35,375 nt of DNA, from contig CACXUA010000008.1 in the NCBI GenBank assembly GCA_902770725.1, forward strand, positions 29,202 through 64,576, written 5' to 3'. The DNA is from an uncultured Bacteroidales bacterium (lineage in GTDB: Bacteria; Bacteroidota; Bacteroidia; Bacteroidales; Bacteroidaceae). The position numbers and the translations under genes were made by a program. Below the pieces are notes generated by a model. The model had not been told where the DNA came from. It searched no databases and saw nothing but the letters and a program-made list of their open reading frames with translations. Shown here piece by piece: positions 7,331 to 14,571 of this stretch. Every line of letters starts with the position of its first letter. Position 1 is the first letter of the stretch.

Positions 7331-7993
7331 ATGAACGAACTATTGACCATAGTGACCCCAAGAGAGTTATTTCTCATCATCCTCGGAACAGCCATCTACA
7401 TCGTGCTCTTCATCCTGACGGTGCAGAACAGCAAGCGCAAGATTCTGGCCTTGCAAGACAGACTGGATAAGGTACGCGCGATGCAGGAGCAATACGACCT
7501 GGAGGTGGGCGAGAGGAAGATGGCAGAGTTGGAAAGCCTCATCCAGAAACTGGGCGATGAGAACTCGATGCTTCGGCTCGAGCTGGAGGAGAAGAAGCTG
7601 GCGCTGGACTATAATAATAAGGTAGCCATCATCGAGAATGAAAAGAGGCAGCAGGCTGAGACGGTCATCTTCTCGAGCGACGTCTATCGCCGCTTGCAGG
7701 AGTGCCTGAATGCTGGCAGAAACCTGAACTATCAGGACTGGGGCGAGCTGACGCAATTGCTGAACAGCATCTATACGGGCTTCACGGAGAAGCTCTACAG
7801 CCTCTATCCGATGAGCGAACAAGAGTTGCACGTCAGCCTGCTCATCAAGATGCGGCAGCAGCCCAAGGACATCGCCATGCTGACGGCTCATTCGAAGGAG
7901 AGCATCGCCACTACTCGCAGCCGCCTCTATTCGAAGGTCTTCGGACGGAAAGGCTCGTCGAAGGACTGGGACGACTTTGTTCTCACTTTGTAA
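7331..7993 (+). CDS. Membrane-anchored coiled-coil protein with LuxR-like HTH
   Basis: A 220-aa protein in three parts. One transmembrane helix lies at about 12-31 (LFLIILGTAIYIVLFILTVQ). A long coiled coil spans about 32-110 and is rich in Leu/Glu/Lys heptads (LQDRLDKVRAMQEQ, LESLIQKLGDENSMLRLELEEKK). The C-terminal domain from about 160 has MSEQELHVSLLIKMRQQPKDIAMLTAHSKESIATTRSRLYSKVFG, resembling the LuxR/sigma-4-like HTH at the end of many Bacteroidetes regulators. Those usually carry tetratricopeptide sensors; here a bare coiled coil takes that place. Role as a transcription factor is inferred. Repeated TTGCAAAC motifs upstream are possible binding sites. Confidence 0.72.
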   Translation: MNELLTIVTPRELFLIILGTAIYIVLFILTVQNSKRKILALQDRLDKVRAMQEQYDLEVGERKMAELESLIQKLGDENSMLRLELEEKKLALDYNNKVAIIENEKRQQAETVIFSSDVYRRLQECLNAGRNLNYQDWGELTQLLNSIYTGFTEKLYSLYPMSEQELHVSLLIKMRQQPKDIAMLTAHSKESIATTRSRLYSKVFGRKGSSKDWDDFVLTL

Positions 7994-8080
7994 GAATGTG
8001 GGGGCTCGAAAAATAAACTGTTATCTGTTATTATTGTGAATAAAACAAGAAACCGCAAGTCCTTAAATCTTTAAATAACT

Positions 8081-8533
8081 ATGATTGAGTATTTAACAAT
8101 GCATCTTTGGCAGATATGGGCCATAGTGGCTGTAATTTGCCTGATTCTGGAGCTTACGGCTGGTGATTTCTTCATCATCTGCTTCTCTATCGGAGCGGTG
8201 TTTGCCTGCTTGACGGACGCTCTTGGTGGCGGCATCATCCTGCAACTCATCGTGTTTGCTGTCTTCACGCTGGCAAGCCTGTTCTTCGTGCGTCCCTTTG
8301 CCGTTCGCTTCCTTCACAAGGGCGATTCCACTCGCGTCAGCAATGCCGATGCCTTGCTTGGTCGCAAAGGTCGAGTTGTGGAGACGGTGAAAGCCGACAG
8401 CTTCGGTCGCGTACAGATTGACGGCGACATCTGGAAGGCAGTGACGAACGAGCCTCAGGACATCCCAGAAGGCACCAACGTCCGCGTCATCTCGAGAGAA
8501 AGCACAATCATCACAGTGGAAACAATCAATTAA
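8081..8533 (+). CDS. NfeD-like membrane protein
   Basis: A 150-aa short-form NfeD protein. Two hydrophobic stretches cover about 8-70 (LWQIWAIVAVICLILELTAG, FFIICFSIGAVFACLTDALG and LIVFAVFTLASLFFVRPF), followed by an OB-fold-like domain from about 85 (GRKGRVVETVKADSFGRVQIDGDIWKAV, NVRVISRESTIITVE). NfeD proteins pair with SPFH proteins in membrane microdomains, and the SPFH gene follows here after 15 nt. I find no clean -7 box upstream; the 87-nt gap after the HTH gene is A/T-rich with no other clear signal. Confidence 0.85.
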   Translation: MIEYLTMHLWQIWAIVAVICLILELTAGDFFIICFSIGAVFACLTDALGGGIILQLIVFAVFTLASLFFVRPFAVRFLHKGDSTRVSNADALLGRKGRVVETVKADSFGRVQIDGDIWKAVTNEPQDIPEGTNVRVISRESTIITVETIN

Positions 8534-8548
8534 TAAACCTATAAAATC

Positions 8549-9502
8549 ATGGACATTATGACCTACATTCTCATTGCAATCGTCGTTTTGGTGGTACTTT
8601 TCGCCAAGATGGCACTCGTGATTATCCCTCAGTCGGAAACCAAGATTGTGGAGCGCCTCGGTCGCTACTACGCAACCCTGCAGCCGGGCATCAACATCAT
8701 CATCCCCTTCATCGACCGAGCAAAATCGATTGTAGTGCTCAACCACGGACGCTACCAGTACTCAACCACCATCGACCTGCGCGAACAGGTCTATGACTTC
8801 CCAAAGCAGAACGTCATCACGAAGGACAACGTGCAGACCGAAATCAACGCCCTGCTCTACTTCCAGATTGTTGACCCATTCAAGGCAACCTACGAAATCA
8901 ACAACCTGCCCAACGCCATCGAGAAACTGACGCAGACAACCCTGCGTAACATCATCGGCGAACTGGAACTGGACGAGACTCTCACCAGCCGCGACACCAT
9001 CAACAAGAAACTCTCTGCCGTGCTCGACGACGCAACCGACAAGTGGGGCGTAAAGGTGAATCGTGTTGAGCTTCAGGACATTACGCCTCCAGACAGCGTC
9101 CTCACAGCTATGGAGAAGCAGATGCAGGCAGAGCGTAACAAGCGTGCCCAGATTCTCACCTCCGAGGGTCAGAAGGCAGCAGAAATCCTTGCTTCCGAAG
9201 GCGAGAAGACAGCCATCGTGAACAAGGCAGAGGCAGCCAAGCAGGAAGCCATTCTGCAGGCCGAGGGTGAGGCACAGGCTCGCATTCGCGTGGCTGAGGC
9301 AGAGGCAAAAGCCATCGAACTCATCACCGAAGCAGTCGGCAAATCCACCAACCCAGCCAACTACCTGCTCGCTCAGAAGTACATCCAGATGATGCAGGAA
9401 CTGGCCGAAGGCGACAAGACCAAGACCGTCTATCTGCCCTACGAAGCCACCAACCTGCTCGGCTCCATCGGCGGCATCAAGGACCTCTTCAAAGCCGAAT
9501 AA
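8549..9502 (+). CDS. SPFH/Band 7 protein (stomatin/QmcA-like)
   Basis: A 317-aa protein with an N-terminal membrane anchor (about 5-27), an SPFH domain (about 28-190; ERLGRYYATLQPGINIIIPFID is typical), a coiled coil rich in Ala/Glu (about 195-270; QAERNKRAQILTSEGQKAAEILASEGEK) and a C-terminal conserved NYLLAQKYIQMMQEL region. Stomatin-like proteins oligomerise at membranes and organise or regulate other membrane proteins and proteases. Operon partner of the NfeD gene. The transcript probably ends at the hairpin 9582-9615, which lies in a 22-bp repeat array. Confidence 0.93.
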   Translation: MDIMTYILIAIVVLVVLFAKMALVIIPQSETKIVERLGRYYATLQPGINIIIPFIDRAKSIVVLNHGRYQYSTTIDLREQVYDFPKQNVITKDNVQTEINALLYFQIVDPFKATYEINNLPNAIEKLTQTTLRNIIGELELDETLTSRDTINKKLSAVLDDATDKWGVKVNRVELQDITPPDSVLTAMEKQMQAERNKRAQILTSEGQKAAEILASEGEKTAIVNKAEAAKQEAILQAEGEAQARIRVAEAEAKAIELITEAVGKSTNPANYLLAQKYIQMMQELAEGDKTKTVYLPYEATNLLGSIGGIKDLFKAE

Positions 9503-9529
9503 GAGCCAAACGACGGCAATATCATTCAA

Positions 9530-9617
9530 CAACTTAACGTGTGTCGTTCAACAACTTAACGTGCCACGTTTGCCCTTACAGCGTGGAGTATCAGCCGATG
9601 CTCCACGTTGTTTTTAT
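9530..9617. repeat. 22-bp tandem repeat array D (4 units)
   Basis: Units start at 9530, 9552, 9574 and 9596. Cores CGTG, CGTG, CGTG and CACG sit at 9538, 9560, 9582 and 9604, exactly 22 bp apart. The first two units share CAACTTAACGTG. The last two have opposite cores and form the stem of the terminator at 9582-9615. A degenerate earlier unit may start at 9508. Same family as arrays at 17855, 20011, 24919, 29497 and 34125. Confidence 0.8.
9582..9615 (+). terminator. Terminator of the NfeD-SPFH operon, built from repeat units
   Basis: CGTGGAG (9582-9588) pairs with CTCCACG (9601-9607). ATC/GAT extends the stem after one mismatch, with an AGCC loop, followed by TTGTTTTT. The arms are the cores of two neighbouring 22-bp units in opposite orientation. 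Confidence 0.75.
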
Positions 9618-9649
9618 TCACGCTGCTGGCGGCGAGGGGGGAAACGATT

Positions 9650-9863
9650 TGGGACAATTGGGACAATTGGACAGTCGTTTTTTACACGCCCCCATGATAG
9701 AGAAGAGATAGATATATAGACTATATATATCTATATTAAATATTATATATTAATAATTATTATTATAATTATTATTTTTATCATTATTCTTTACTTACTA
9801 CTCTCCTACCCCTGCTTTTTCTTGTGTATAAAATTTATTGTCCCAATTGTCCCAATTGTCCCA
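9650..9863. repeat. Inverted 9-bp-repeat arms around an AT-rich tract
   Basis: The left arm 9650-9670 carries two GGGACAATT 9-mers; the right arm 9843-9863 is its perfect 21-bp reverse complement and extends to three 9-mers from 9837. The 172 nt between hold an A/T tract (about 9716-9835) of short palindromic TATATA/AATAATTATT runs. This is the only gap over 300 bases in the window (9503-9889); apart from this element it holds array D and the HIRAN promoter. The layout recalls iterons beside an easily melted region, but no origin function is shown. Confidence 0.7.
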
Positions 9864-9874
9864 GAAATTTTTTG

Positions 9875-9882
9875 TACCTTTG
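9875..9882 (+). promoter_or_regulatory. -7 box abutting the HIRAN gene
   Basis: TACCTTTG with seven bases (CAGGGCT) before the ATG at 9890, the same spacing and nearly the same linker as at the CapA-like gene. The right arm of the inverted repeat ends 11 nt upstream, so a protein on that arm would touch the promoter. Confidence 0.62.
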
Positions 9883-9889
9883 CAGGGCT

Positions 9890-11143
9890 ATGGAGAAAAT
9901 AAGATTTGATGTGGTGGGATTATTCCATTGGGATGTCCGCGACTACTGGAAGGAATATGCGACGGAGGCTGTGGGCAAGAAACTCACACTGCAGCCTCAG
10001 CCCGAGAACGTGAAAGACCGCTATGCCATCCGTGCCCGCGAAAAGGCTATGCACATCGGCTATGTGGCTGTGTCCGACCAAGAGATGGTCTATCAGGCCA
10101 TGAAGGGCTCAGGGGGCTGGCGGCTGCGTGGAGTTGTCGTGGAAAGCAATCCAGACCCGCCTGTGCTGACCGTAGAGGCCGATGTGGAGAAGGTGGACTG
10201 GGACTACTGTCCTTTCGACGACAGCCCCTACGAAGGCTGGCACTACGACGGCATCTCGCTTCTGCCTCAGAAGTTGGAAAAGCTGGGCGACCTGACTACC
10301 GACCTGATTGACGAGTTGGAGGCTGGCGATGCGAATTACGATACCCTTCGGAAGATGACGGCCCAGTTGCTGAAGACGAGCCTCTATGATGTGAGCCGCG
10401 AAATGACTCGCAACCGCTATCGGATAGAGCGTCTGCTCTCCGTTCAAGAGGACGAACAACTCAGGGAAAGTGCCGTCAGCCTACGTCTGCAGAAAGGCTG
10501 GCTCATGAGCCATGACTATCGCGACAAAGTGGCTCGCTACCTCTTCATCGAACTGCCCACGAAACTGCGCCAGAAAGGCTTCGAACAGAGCCACTACACC
10601 TACGACAACCGACTCGATCAGCTGGAGGCACTCCTGCACTCCTTTCCCTTCCAACTCTACGACAAGTTCCAGAACGACCCTGTCGATTTCCTGCGCGAAG
10701 TCTATTACAATCATGTCCCTCGTCACCTGCTCTTCCAACTCCTGTCTGGCATCATACTGATGATTCTGAAGGGTCGTGCGAGCATCCTAAAATGGGGCAG
10801 AGAAGGCGATACGGAGCCTCTGAAGCAGATTCAGGCACTTGGGCAGCCTTCGGCTCAAGGAGGGAAAGGACCGCTCTTTACAGACGAAGCAGAGCCGTAT
10901 TGGCAGGCCCTGGAGGAGGCTGAATTCGTAGGCCCTGACCGTCGTTTGCTACCCCAGACAAGCCGTCAGCAAGCCGCCTACATCGCCGAACTCTTCGCAG
11001 AGACTCTCGGGCTGAAAAACAGATGGAAACACTTCCAAGAACTCTGGGGCATCAAGAATCTGGCTCAGGAGAAATGGCTTCGACATGAGAATGGCGCCAA
11101 TCCACCTAGGCACAAAGAGATAGACGACATCTTCGAAGAATAA
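9890..11143 (+). CDS. HIRAN-domain protein of unknown function
   Basis: A 417-aa protein whose first 70 residues match the HIRAN pattern: FDVVGLFHW, KLTLQPQPENVKDRYAIRA (Asn40, Asp43) and HIGYVAVSD. In eukaryotic HLTF/Rad5 this OB-like domain binds DNA ends; bacterial HIRAN genes often occur in mobile or DNA-repair settings. The remainder is mostly helical, with a C-terminal region (about 345-395) containing SRQQAAYIAELFAETLGLKNRWKHFQELWG, a compact domain I recognise only vaguely from Bacteroides accessory proteins. The frame is open from GTG 9824, but that extension lies upstream of the -7 box and only translates the 9-bp repeat. Followed by a strong terminator. Confidence 0.72.
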   Translation: MEKIRFDVVGLFHWDVRDYWKEYATEAVGKKLTLQPQPENVKDRYAIRAREKAMHIGYVAVSDQEMVYQAMKGSGGWRLRGVVVESNPDPPVLTVEADVEKVDWDYCPFDDSPYEGWHYDGISLLPQKLEKLGDLTTDLIDELEAGDANYDTLRKMTAQLLKTSLYDVSREMTRNRYRIERLLSVQEDEQLRESAVSLRLQKGWLMSHDYRDKVARYLFIELPTKLRQKGFEQSHYTYDNRLDQLEALLHSFPFQLYDKFQNDPVDFLREVYYNHVPRHLLFQLLSGIILMILKGRASILKWGREGDTEPLKQIQALGQPSAQGGKGPLFTDEAEPYWQALEEAEFVGPDRRLLPQTSRQQAAYIAELFAETLGLKNRWKHFQELWGIKNLAQEKWLRHENGANPPRHKEIDDIFEE

Positions 11144-11181
11144 AGACACACACATAACTCGCTGACAATCAGCACAAGCAC

Positions 11182-11224
11182 CCCCTATATAGGAGCTATA
11201 ATAGCCCCTATATAGGGGTTTTTT
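11182..11224 (+). terminator. Strong terminator after the HIRAN gene
   Basis: CCCCTATATAGG (11182-11193) pairs perfectly over 12 bp with CCTATATAGGGG (11207-11218). Inside, GCT/AGC can add three pairs. TTTTTT follows at 11219-11224. It separates the HIRAN gene from the promoters of the next gene. Confidence 0.9.
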
Positions 11225-11228
11225 CTTA

Positions 11229-11247
11229 TACCTTTGCCGTACCTTTG
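11229..11247 (+). promoter_or_regulatory. Tandem -7 boxes before the primase/DUF3987 gene
   Basis: TACCTTTG occurs twice, at 11229-11236 and 11240-11247, 11 bp apart, directly after the terminator T-run. The leader to ATG 11358 would be about 105-125 nt and contains a small hairpin (GAGATGC/GCATTTC, 11270-11288) and an A/T-rich end made of repeated ACAATTA units. Confidence 0.6.
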
Positions 11248-11357
11248 CAGCAGCAATTGAGATGCAAAACGCATTTCACTTGCTGGTGTCGGAGTGGCCA
11301 CGATGACATGAGAGTAAAATAACAATTATAACAATTAACAATTAAAAAATAGACACT

Positions 11358-13643
11358 ATGCAAGAAAAAACCCAAATGGGCTTTGCCCAAAGCGTTAGAA
11401 GCAGCGTAACGCCCTGCACCCTAGAACTACTCTATGCTCAGATGGACAGCCCTCAGACTGCTAAGATATGCGCTGAGATTGCTGAAGATCTGGAGAAACT
11501 GAAACGCGGAGAAATGACTCGAGAAGCGTTCGAAACACGCAAACGCGACAAGAAGAAACAACTCCCCGTTCTGACCCCTCACGCCACCTTTACAGACGGC
11601 AATCGCTCGAACAAGACTGCCCTGCCTAGCGGACTCTCGATGTACGACATCGACCACATCCAGAACCCTCGCCTCTACTTCGAGACGAAGGTCAAGGACA
11701 GACTCTCGGAACTGGGCATCGTCATGGCCCACGAAACGCCCTCCACAGAAGGTCTGCGCCTCATCTTCGAGATGCCCAAAGGAATGAGTCTGGCAGAGGC
11801 ACAAAGGTGGATGTCCGAGCAGTTGGACGACAGCGACTACGACGGCTCTGTAAAGGACTATGCACGATGCTCGTTCATCGTCCCTCGCGCGTACCTTCTC
11901 TATATCGACGAGCAGGAACTCTGCAAGCACAGAGAAGCCGAAGTCATCAAGAACCCTGAGAACTCTGAAATCTCCGAAATCTCCGAGAACCCTGAGAACT
12001 CTGAGAACATCGATGATTCAGATCCTCTCGAGAACCTTGACCGCAACCTGCGCATCTTCGACCGTTGCCTGGCTGCTGTGGGCCTCAAGCAGGAAGACAT
12101 CGACAAAGTGGGCATCTACAACTGGCACAACACACTCGTCGCCATCCTCTCCATCGGAATCTGCCGACTCATGACTGAAGCAGAACTCAGAAGCGTGCTC
12201 AAGGTGAGGATGCCAAACTACTCGAAAGAGCAGGACTGCAAACGGCTCGTCAGCGATTTCTACAAGGACTACACACGCATGAACGCTCCTATGAGTCCGC
12301 AACTCAGGGCCATCTATGCTGAAAGCGTGACGGGCAAGAAGGACAAACCCGCAACCACCCAGGAACTGCTTGGCGAGGAACCTCCCAAACTGCCCCTGAG
12401 ACTGCCCAAACTCATCAAACTGCTCGTCTCGAAGGAACCCGACATCTACAAGCCTGCAGTCATCATGAGCGTCTTTCCTGCTCTGGGAGCCCACCTAGTC
12501 GATGTGCACTTCCCCTATGCCGACAACACCCTCCACGAAGCCACTTTCATGAACTGCGTAGTGGCACCCATGTCCTCGGGAAAGTCCTGCATCAATCGCG
12601 TCTGCGAACCCATCATGGCCGACATCAAGGCTCGCGACGACGAGAACCGCAAACGCGAAGATGCCTGGAAGGAAGAGTGTCGCTCGATGGGGGCCAACAG
12701 GCAGAAACCCAAGAGACCTGACGACCTGACCATCCAGATCATGTCGAGCGACCTCACAAACGCAGCCCTCGTCCAGAAGCTCCAAGACGCTCACGGACAC
12801 TTCCTCTACACACACATCGACGAAGTGGAACTCTTCGAGCAACTCAAAGTGAACGGCAAGGCAGGACAAATCGGCAAGATCTTCCGACTCGCCTTCGACT
12901 GCGGCTTCTACGGACAGGAACGAGTGGGCATACAAAGCGTGACAGGCAGGCCCCAAATGCGATGGAACTGGAACGCAGCCAGCACCATACAACGCAGCCA
13001 GCAGTTCTTCCGACCCATGATAGCAGACGGCACACTCTCGCGCATCAGTTTCGCCACAATCTTGACAAAACGCGGCATGCCAATACCCGTTCACGGCATC
13101 TACGACGAAGCCTTCAGCGAAGCACTCAAGCCCAGCATAGACCGACTCTGCGCAGCAAAAGGCAACATCGACCTGCCTGAAGCAAAGCGACTCATCCAAA
13201 AACTTGACAAAGAAGCCAAAGATACCGCTTGGCTCACAGACGACGAACAATACGAGAAACAAGCCTATCGAGCCGTTGTCTGCGCTTGGCTCAGAGCAAT
13301 GGTGCTCTACATCGCAGAAGGCAAATGGTCGAAGGAAATCGAAAACCTGGCAATGTGGAGCATGAAGTACGACCTTTGGTGCAAGATGCACTTCTTCGGA
13401 CAACTCCTACATGCACAAATGGCTGGCGAAGTGGTGCGGACAAGGGGACCTAAGAACATGCTCAACATGCTCCCTGACGACTTTACTGTAGAGGACATCA
13501 GGCAAGTGCGAATACGCTTGGAAAAGGACCCCGACCCCATACAGCAACTCACTATGTGGAAGCAGCGAGGCCACATCACCCAAGACGAACAAGGCGTCTT
13601 TCACAAAACACCAGCCTACCTGAAACGAAAGAAATCCTCGTAA
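11358..13643 (+). CDS. BT4734-like primase domain fused to DUF3987 P-loop domain
   Basis: A 761-aa protein. Residues about 70-185 fit the BT4734-like (VirE N-terminal) PrimPol-type domain: GLSMYDIDHI with Asp97/Asp99, STEGLRLIFEM and DGSVKDYARCSFIVPR. A short helical domain follows, then DUF3987 from about 340 with a P-loop variant APMSSGKS (403-410) and a Walker B-like THIDEVEL (485-492). This is the layout of primase-helicase proteins of mobile elements, so DNA replication or a defence/mobility role is plausible but unproven. Residues 198-218 are an acidic linker of Glu-Asn-Pro/Glu-Asn-Ser/Glu-Ile-Ser triplets encoded by a 9-bp minisatellite. No integrase, Rep or mobilisation gene lies nearby. 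Confidence 0.8.
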   Translation: MQEKTQMGFAQSVRSSVTPCTLELLYAQMDSPQTAKICAEIAEDLEKLKRGEMTREAFETRKRDKKKQLPVLTPHATFTDGNRSNKTALPSGLSMYDIDHIQNPRLYFETKVKDRLSELGIVMAHETPSTEGLRLIFEMPKGMSLAEAQRWMSEQLDDSDYDGSVKDYARCSFIVPRAYLLYIDEQELCKHREAEVIKNPENSEISEISENPENSENIDDSDPLENLDRNLRIFDRCLAAVGLKQEDIDKVGIYNWHNTLVAILSIGICRLMTEAELRSVLKVRMPNYSKEQDCKRLVSDFYKDYTRMNAPMSPQLRAIYAESVTGKKDKPATTQELLGEEPPKLPLRLPKLIKLLVSKEPDIYKPAVIMSVFPALGAHLVDVHFPYADNTLHEATFMNCVVAPMSSGKSCINRVCEPIMADIKARDDENRKREDAWKEECRSMGANRQKPKRPDDLTIQIMSSDLTNAALVQKLQDAHGHFLYTHIDEVELFEQLKVNGKAGQIGKIFRLAFDCGFYGQERVGIQSVTGRPQMRWNWNAASTIQRSQQFFRPMIADGTLSRISFATILTKRGMPIPVHGIYDEAFSEALKPSIDRLCAAKGNIDLPEAKRLIQKLDKEAKDTAWLTDDEQYEKQAYRAVVCAWLRAMVLYIAEGKWSKEIENLAMWSMKYDLWCKMHFFGQLLHAQMAGEVVRTRGPKNMLNMLPDDFTVEDIRQVRIRLEKDPDPIQQLTMWKQRGHITQDEQGVFHKTPAYLKRKKSS
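11951..12013 (+). repeat. In-frame 9-bp minisatellite in the primase/DUF3987 gene
   Basis: Seven contiguous 9-mers: GAACCCTGA, GAACTCTGA, AATCTCCGA twice, GAACCCTGA, GAACTCTGA and GAACATCGA. An 18-bp block recurs exactly at 11951-11968 and 11987-12004. The period equals three codons, so length changes keep frame. It encodes the linker between the primase and downstream domains. Confidence 0.85.
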
Positions 13644-13655
13644 CTCTCTAAAAAT

Positions 13656-13689
13656 GAATGGCCCAGGGAAACACTTCCTTGAGCCATTC
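13656..13689. terminator. Hairpin between the primase/DUF3987 gene and sdhB
   Basis: GAATGGC (13656-13662) pairs with GCCATTC (13683-13689). The stem continues through one mismatch to GGAA/TTCC around an ACAC loop. It lies 12 nt after the plus-strand stop but has no plus-strand T-run; on the minus strand ATTTTTA follows, so it may act in both directions. Confidence 0.6.
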
Positions 13690-13743
13690 ACAATAATAAC
13701 AATTAACAGTTTATTTTTCGAGACCCTATGCCCTTGTTCTTGA

Positions 13744-13786
13744 TACAAAACACCCCACCCTACTCTCGGAGGGAGAGCAAGGTGGG
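13744..13786 (-). terminator. Terminator of the sdhCAB operon
   Basis: On the minus strand CCCACC pairs with GGTGGG (13754-13759 and 13781-13786) and CTCTC with GAGAG inside, followed by GTGTTTTG. It begins about 20 nt after the sdhB stop. Confidence 0.75.
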
Positions 13787-13807
13787 ATGATGATTATGAT
13801 GCGTCCT

Positions 13808-14566
13808 TTAATCTGCCAGTTTTGCGCAGATGAACTCACGGTTCAGGCGAGCGATGTTCGAGATGGTCTCGCACTTCGGGCAGACAGCCTCGCAAGCACG
13901 TGTGTTGGTGCAGTTGCCAAAGCCCAGTTCGTCCATCTTCGCTACCATTGCCTTCGCACGCTTCGCTGCCTCTACCTTACCCTGAGGAAGCAGAGCAAGC
14001 TGGCTCACCTTCGAGCTGACGAAGAGCATTGCAGAGCCGTTCTTGCAGGCTGCCACGCAAGCGCCGCAACCGATGCAGCTGGCGCAATCCATAGCCTCGT
14101 CGGCATCTTCCTTCGGAATCAGAATAGCGTTTGCATCCTGAGCCTGACCTGTGCGAACCGTTGTGTAACCACCAGCCTGCATAATCTTGTCGAAGGCATT
14201 GCGATCGACCATGCAGTCCTTGATGACTGGGAAACCAGCCGAGCGCCAAGGCTCAACGGTGATGGTCTCGCCGTCCTTGAACTTACGCATGTAGAGCTGA
14301 CAGGTTGTAGCTCCGCGCTCAGTCTTGCCATGAGGCGTTCCGTTGATGTAGAGCGAGCACATACCGCAAATGCCTTCGCGACAGTCGTGGTCGAACACGA
14401 AAGGCTCCTTGCCCTCATTGATGAGCTCCTCGTTCATGATGTCGAGCGCCTCAAGGAATGAGGTGTCGTCAGGGATGTTCTTCAACTCATGCGTGTCGAA
14501 GTGACCCTTGTCCTTAGGACCGTTCTGCTTCCAGAACTTTATCGTAACACTTATATTCTTAGCCAT
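13808..14566 (-). CDS. sdhB: Succinate dehydrogenase/fumarate reductase iron-sulfur subunit
   Basis: A 252-aa subunit carrying electrons between the flavin and quinone sites of complex II. It holds the [2Fe-2S] ligand set CREGICGMC plus a later Cys (ATTCQ), then the ferredoxin-like set [14 protein letters not shown] and [14 protein letters not shown] for the [4Fe-4S] and [3Fe-4S] clusters. Last gene of the operon, 5 nt after sdhA. In anaerobic Bacteroidales this complex usually works as fumarate reductase in the succinate pathway; the sequence alone does not fix the direction. Confidence 0.96.
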   Translation of the reverse strand: MAKNISVTIKFWKQNGPKDKGHFDTHELKNIPDDTSFLEALDIMNEELINEGKEPFVFDHDCREGICGMCSLYINGTPHGKTERGATTCQLYMRKFKDGETITVEPWRSAGFPVIKDCMVDRNAFDKIMQAGGYTTVRTGQAQDANAILIPKEDADEAMDCASCIGCGACVAACKNGSAMLFVSSKVSQLALLPQGKVEAAKRAKAMVAKMDELGFGNCTNTRACEAVCPKCETISNIARLNREFICAKLAD

Positions 14567-14571
14567 AATTG

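Noticed and set aside
9824-9889. N-terminal extension of the HIRAN protein with a CPNCPNCPR zinc-like motif
   Set aside because: It is a translation of the 9-bp repeat and most of it lies upstream of the -7 box, so it would not be in the transcript from that promoter; the GTG has no support.
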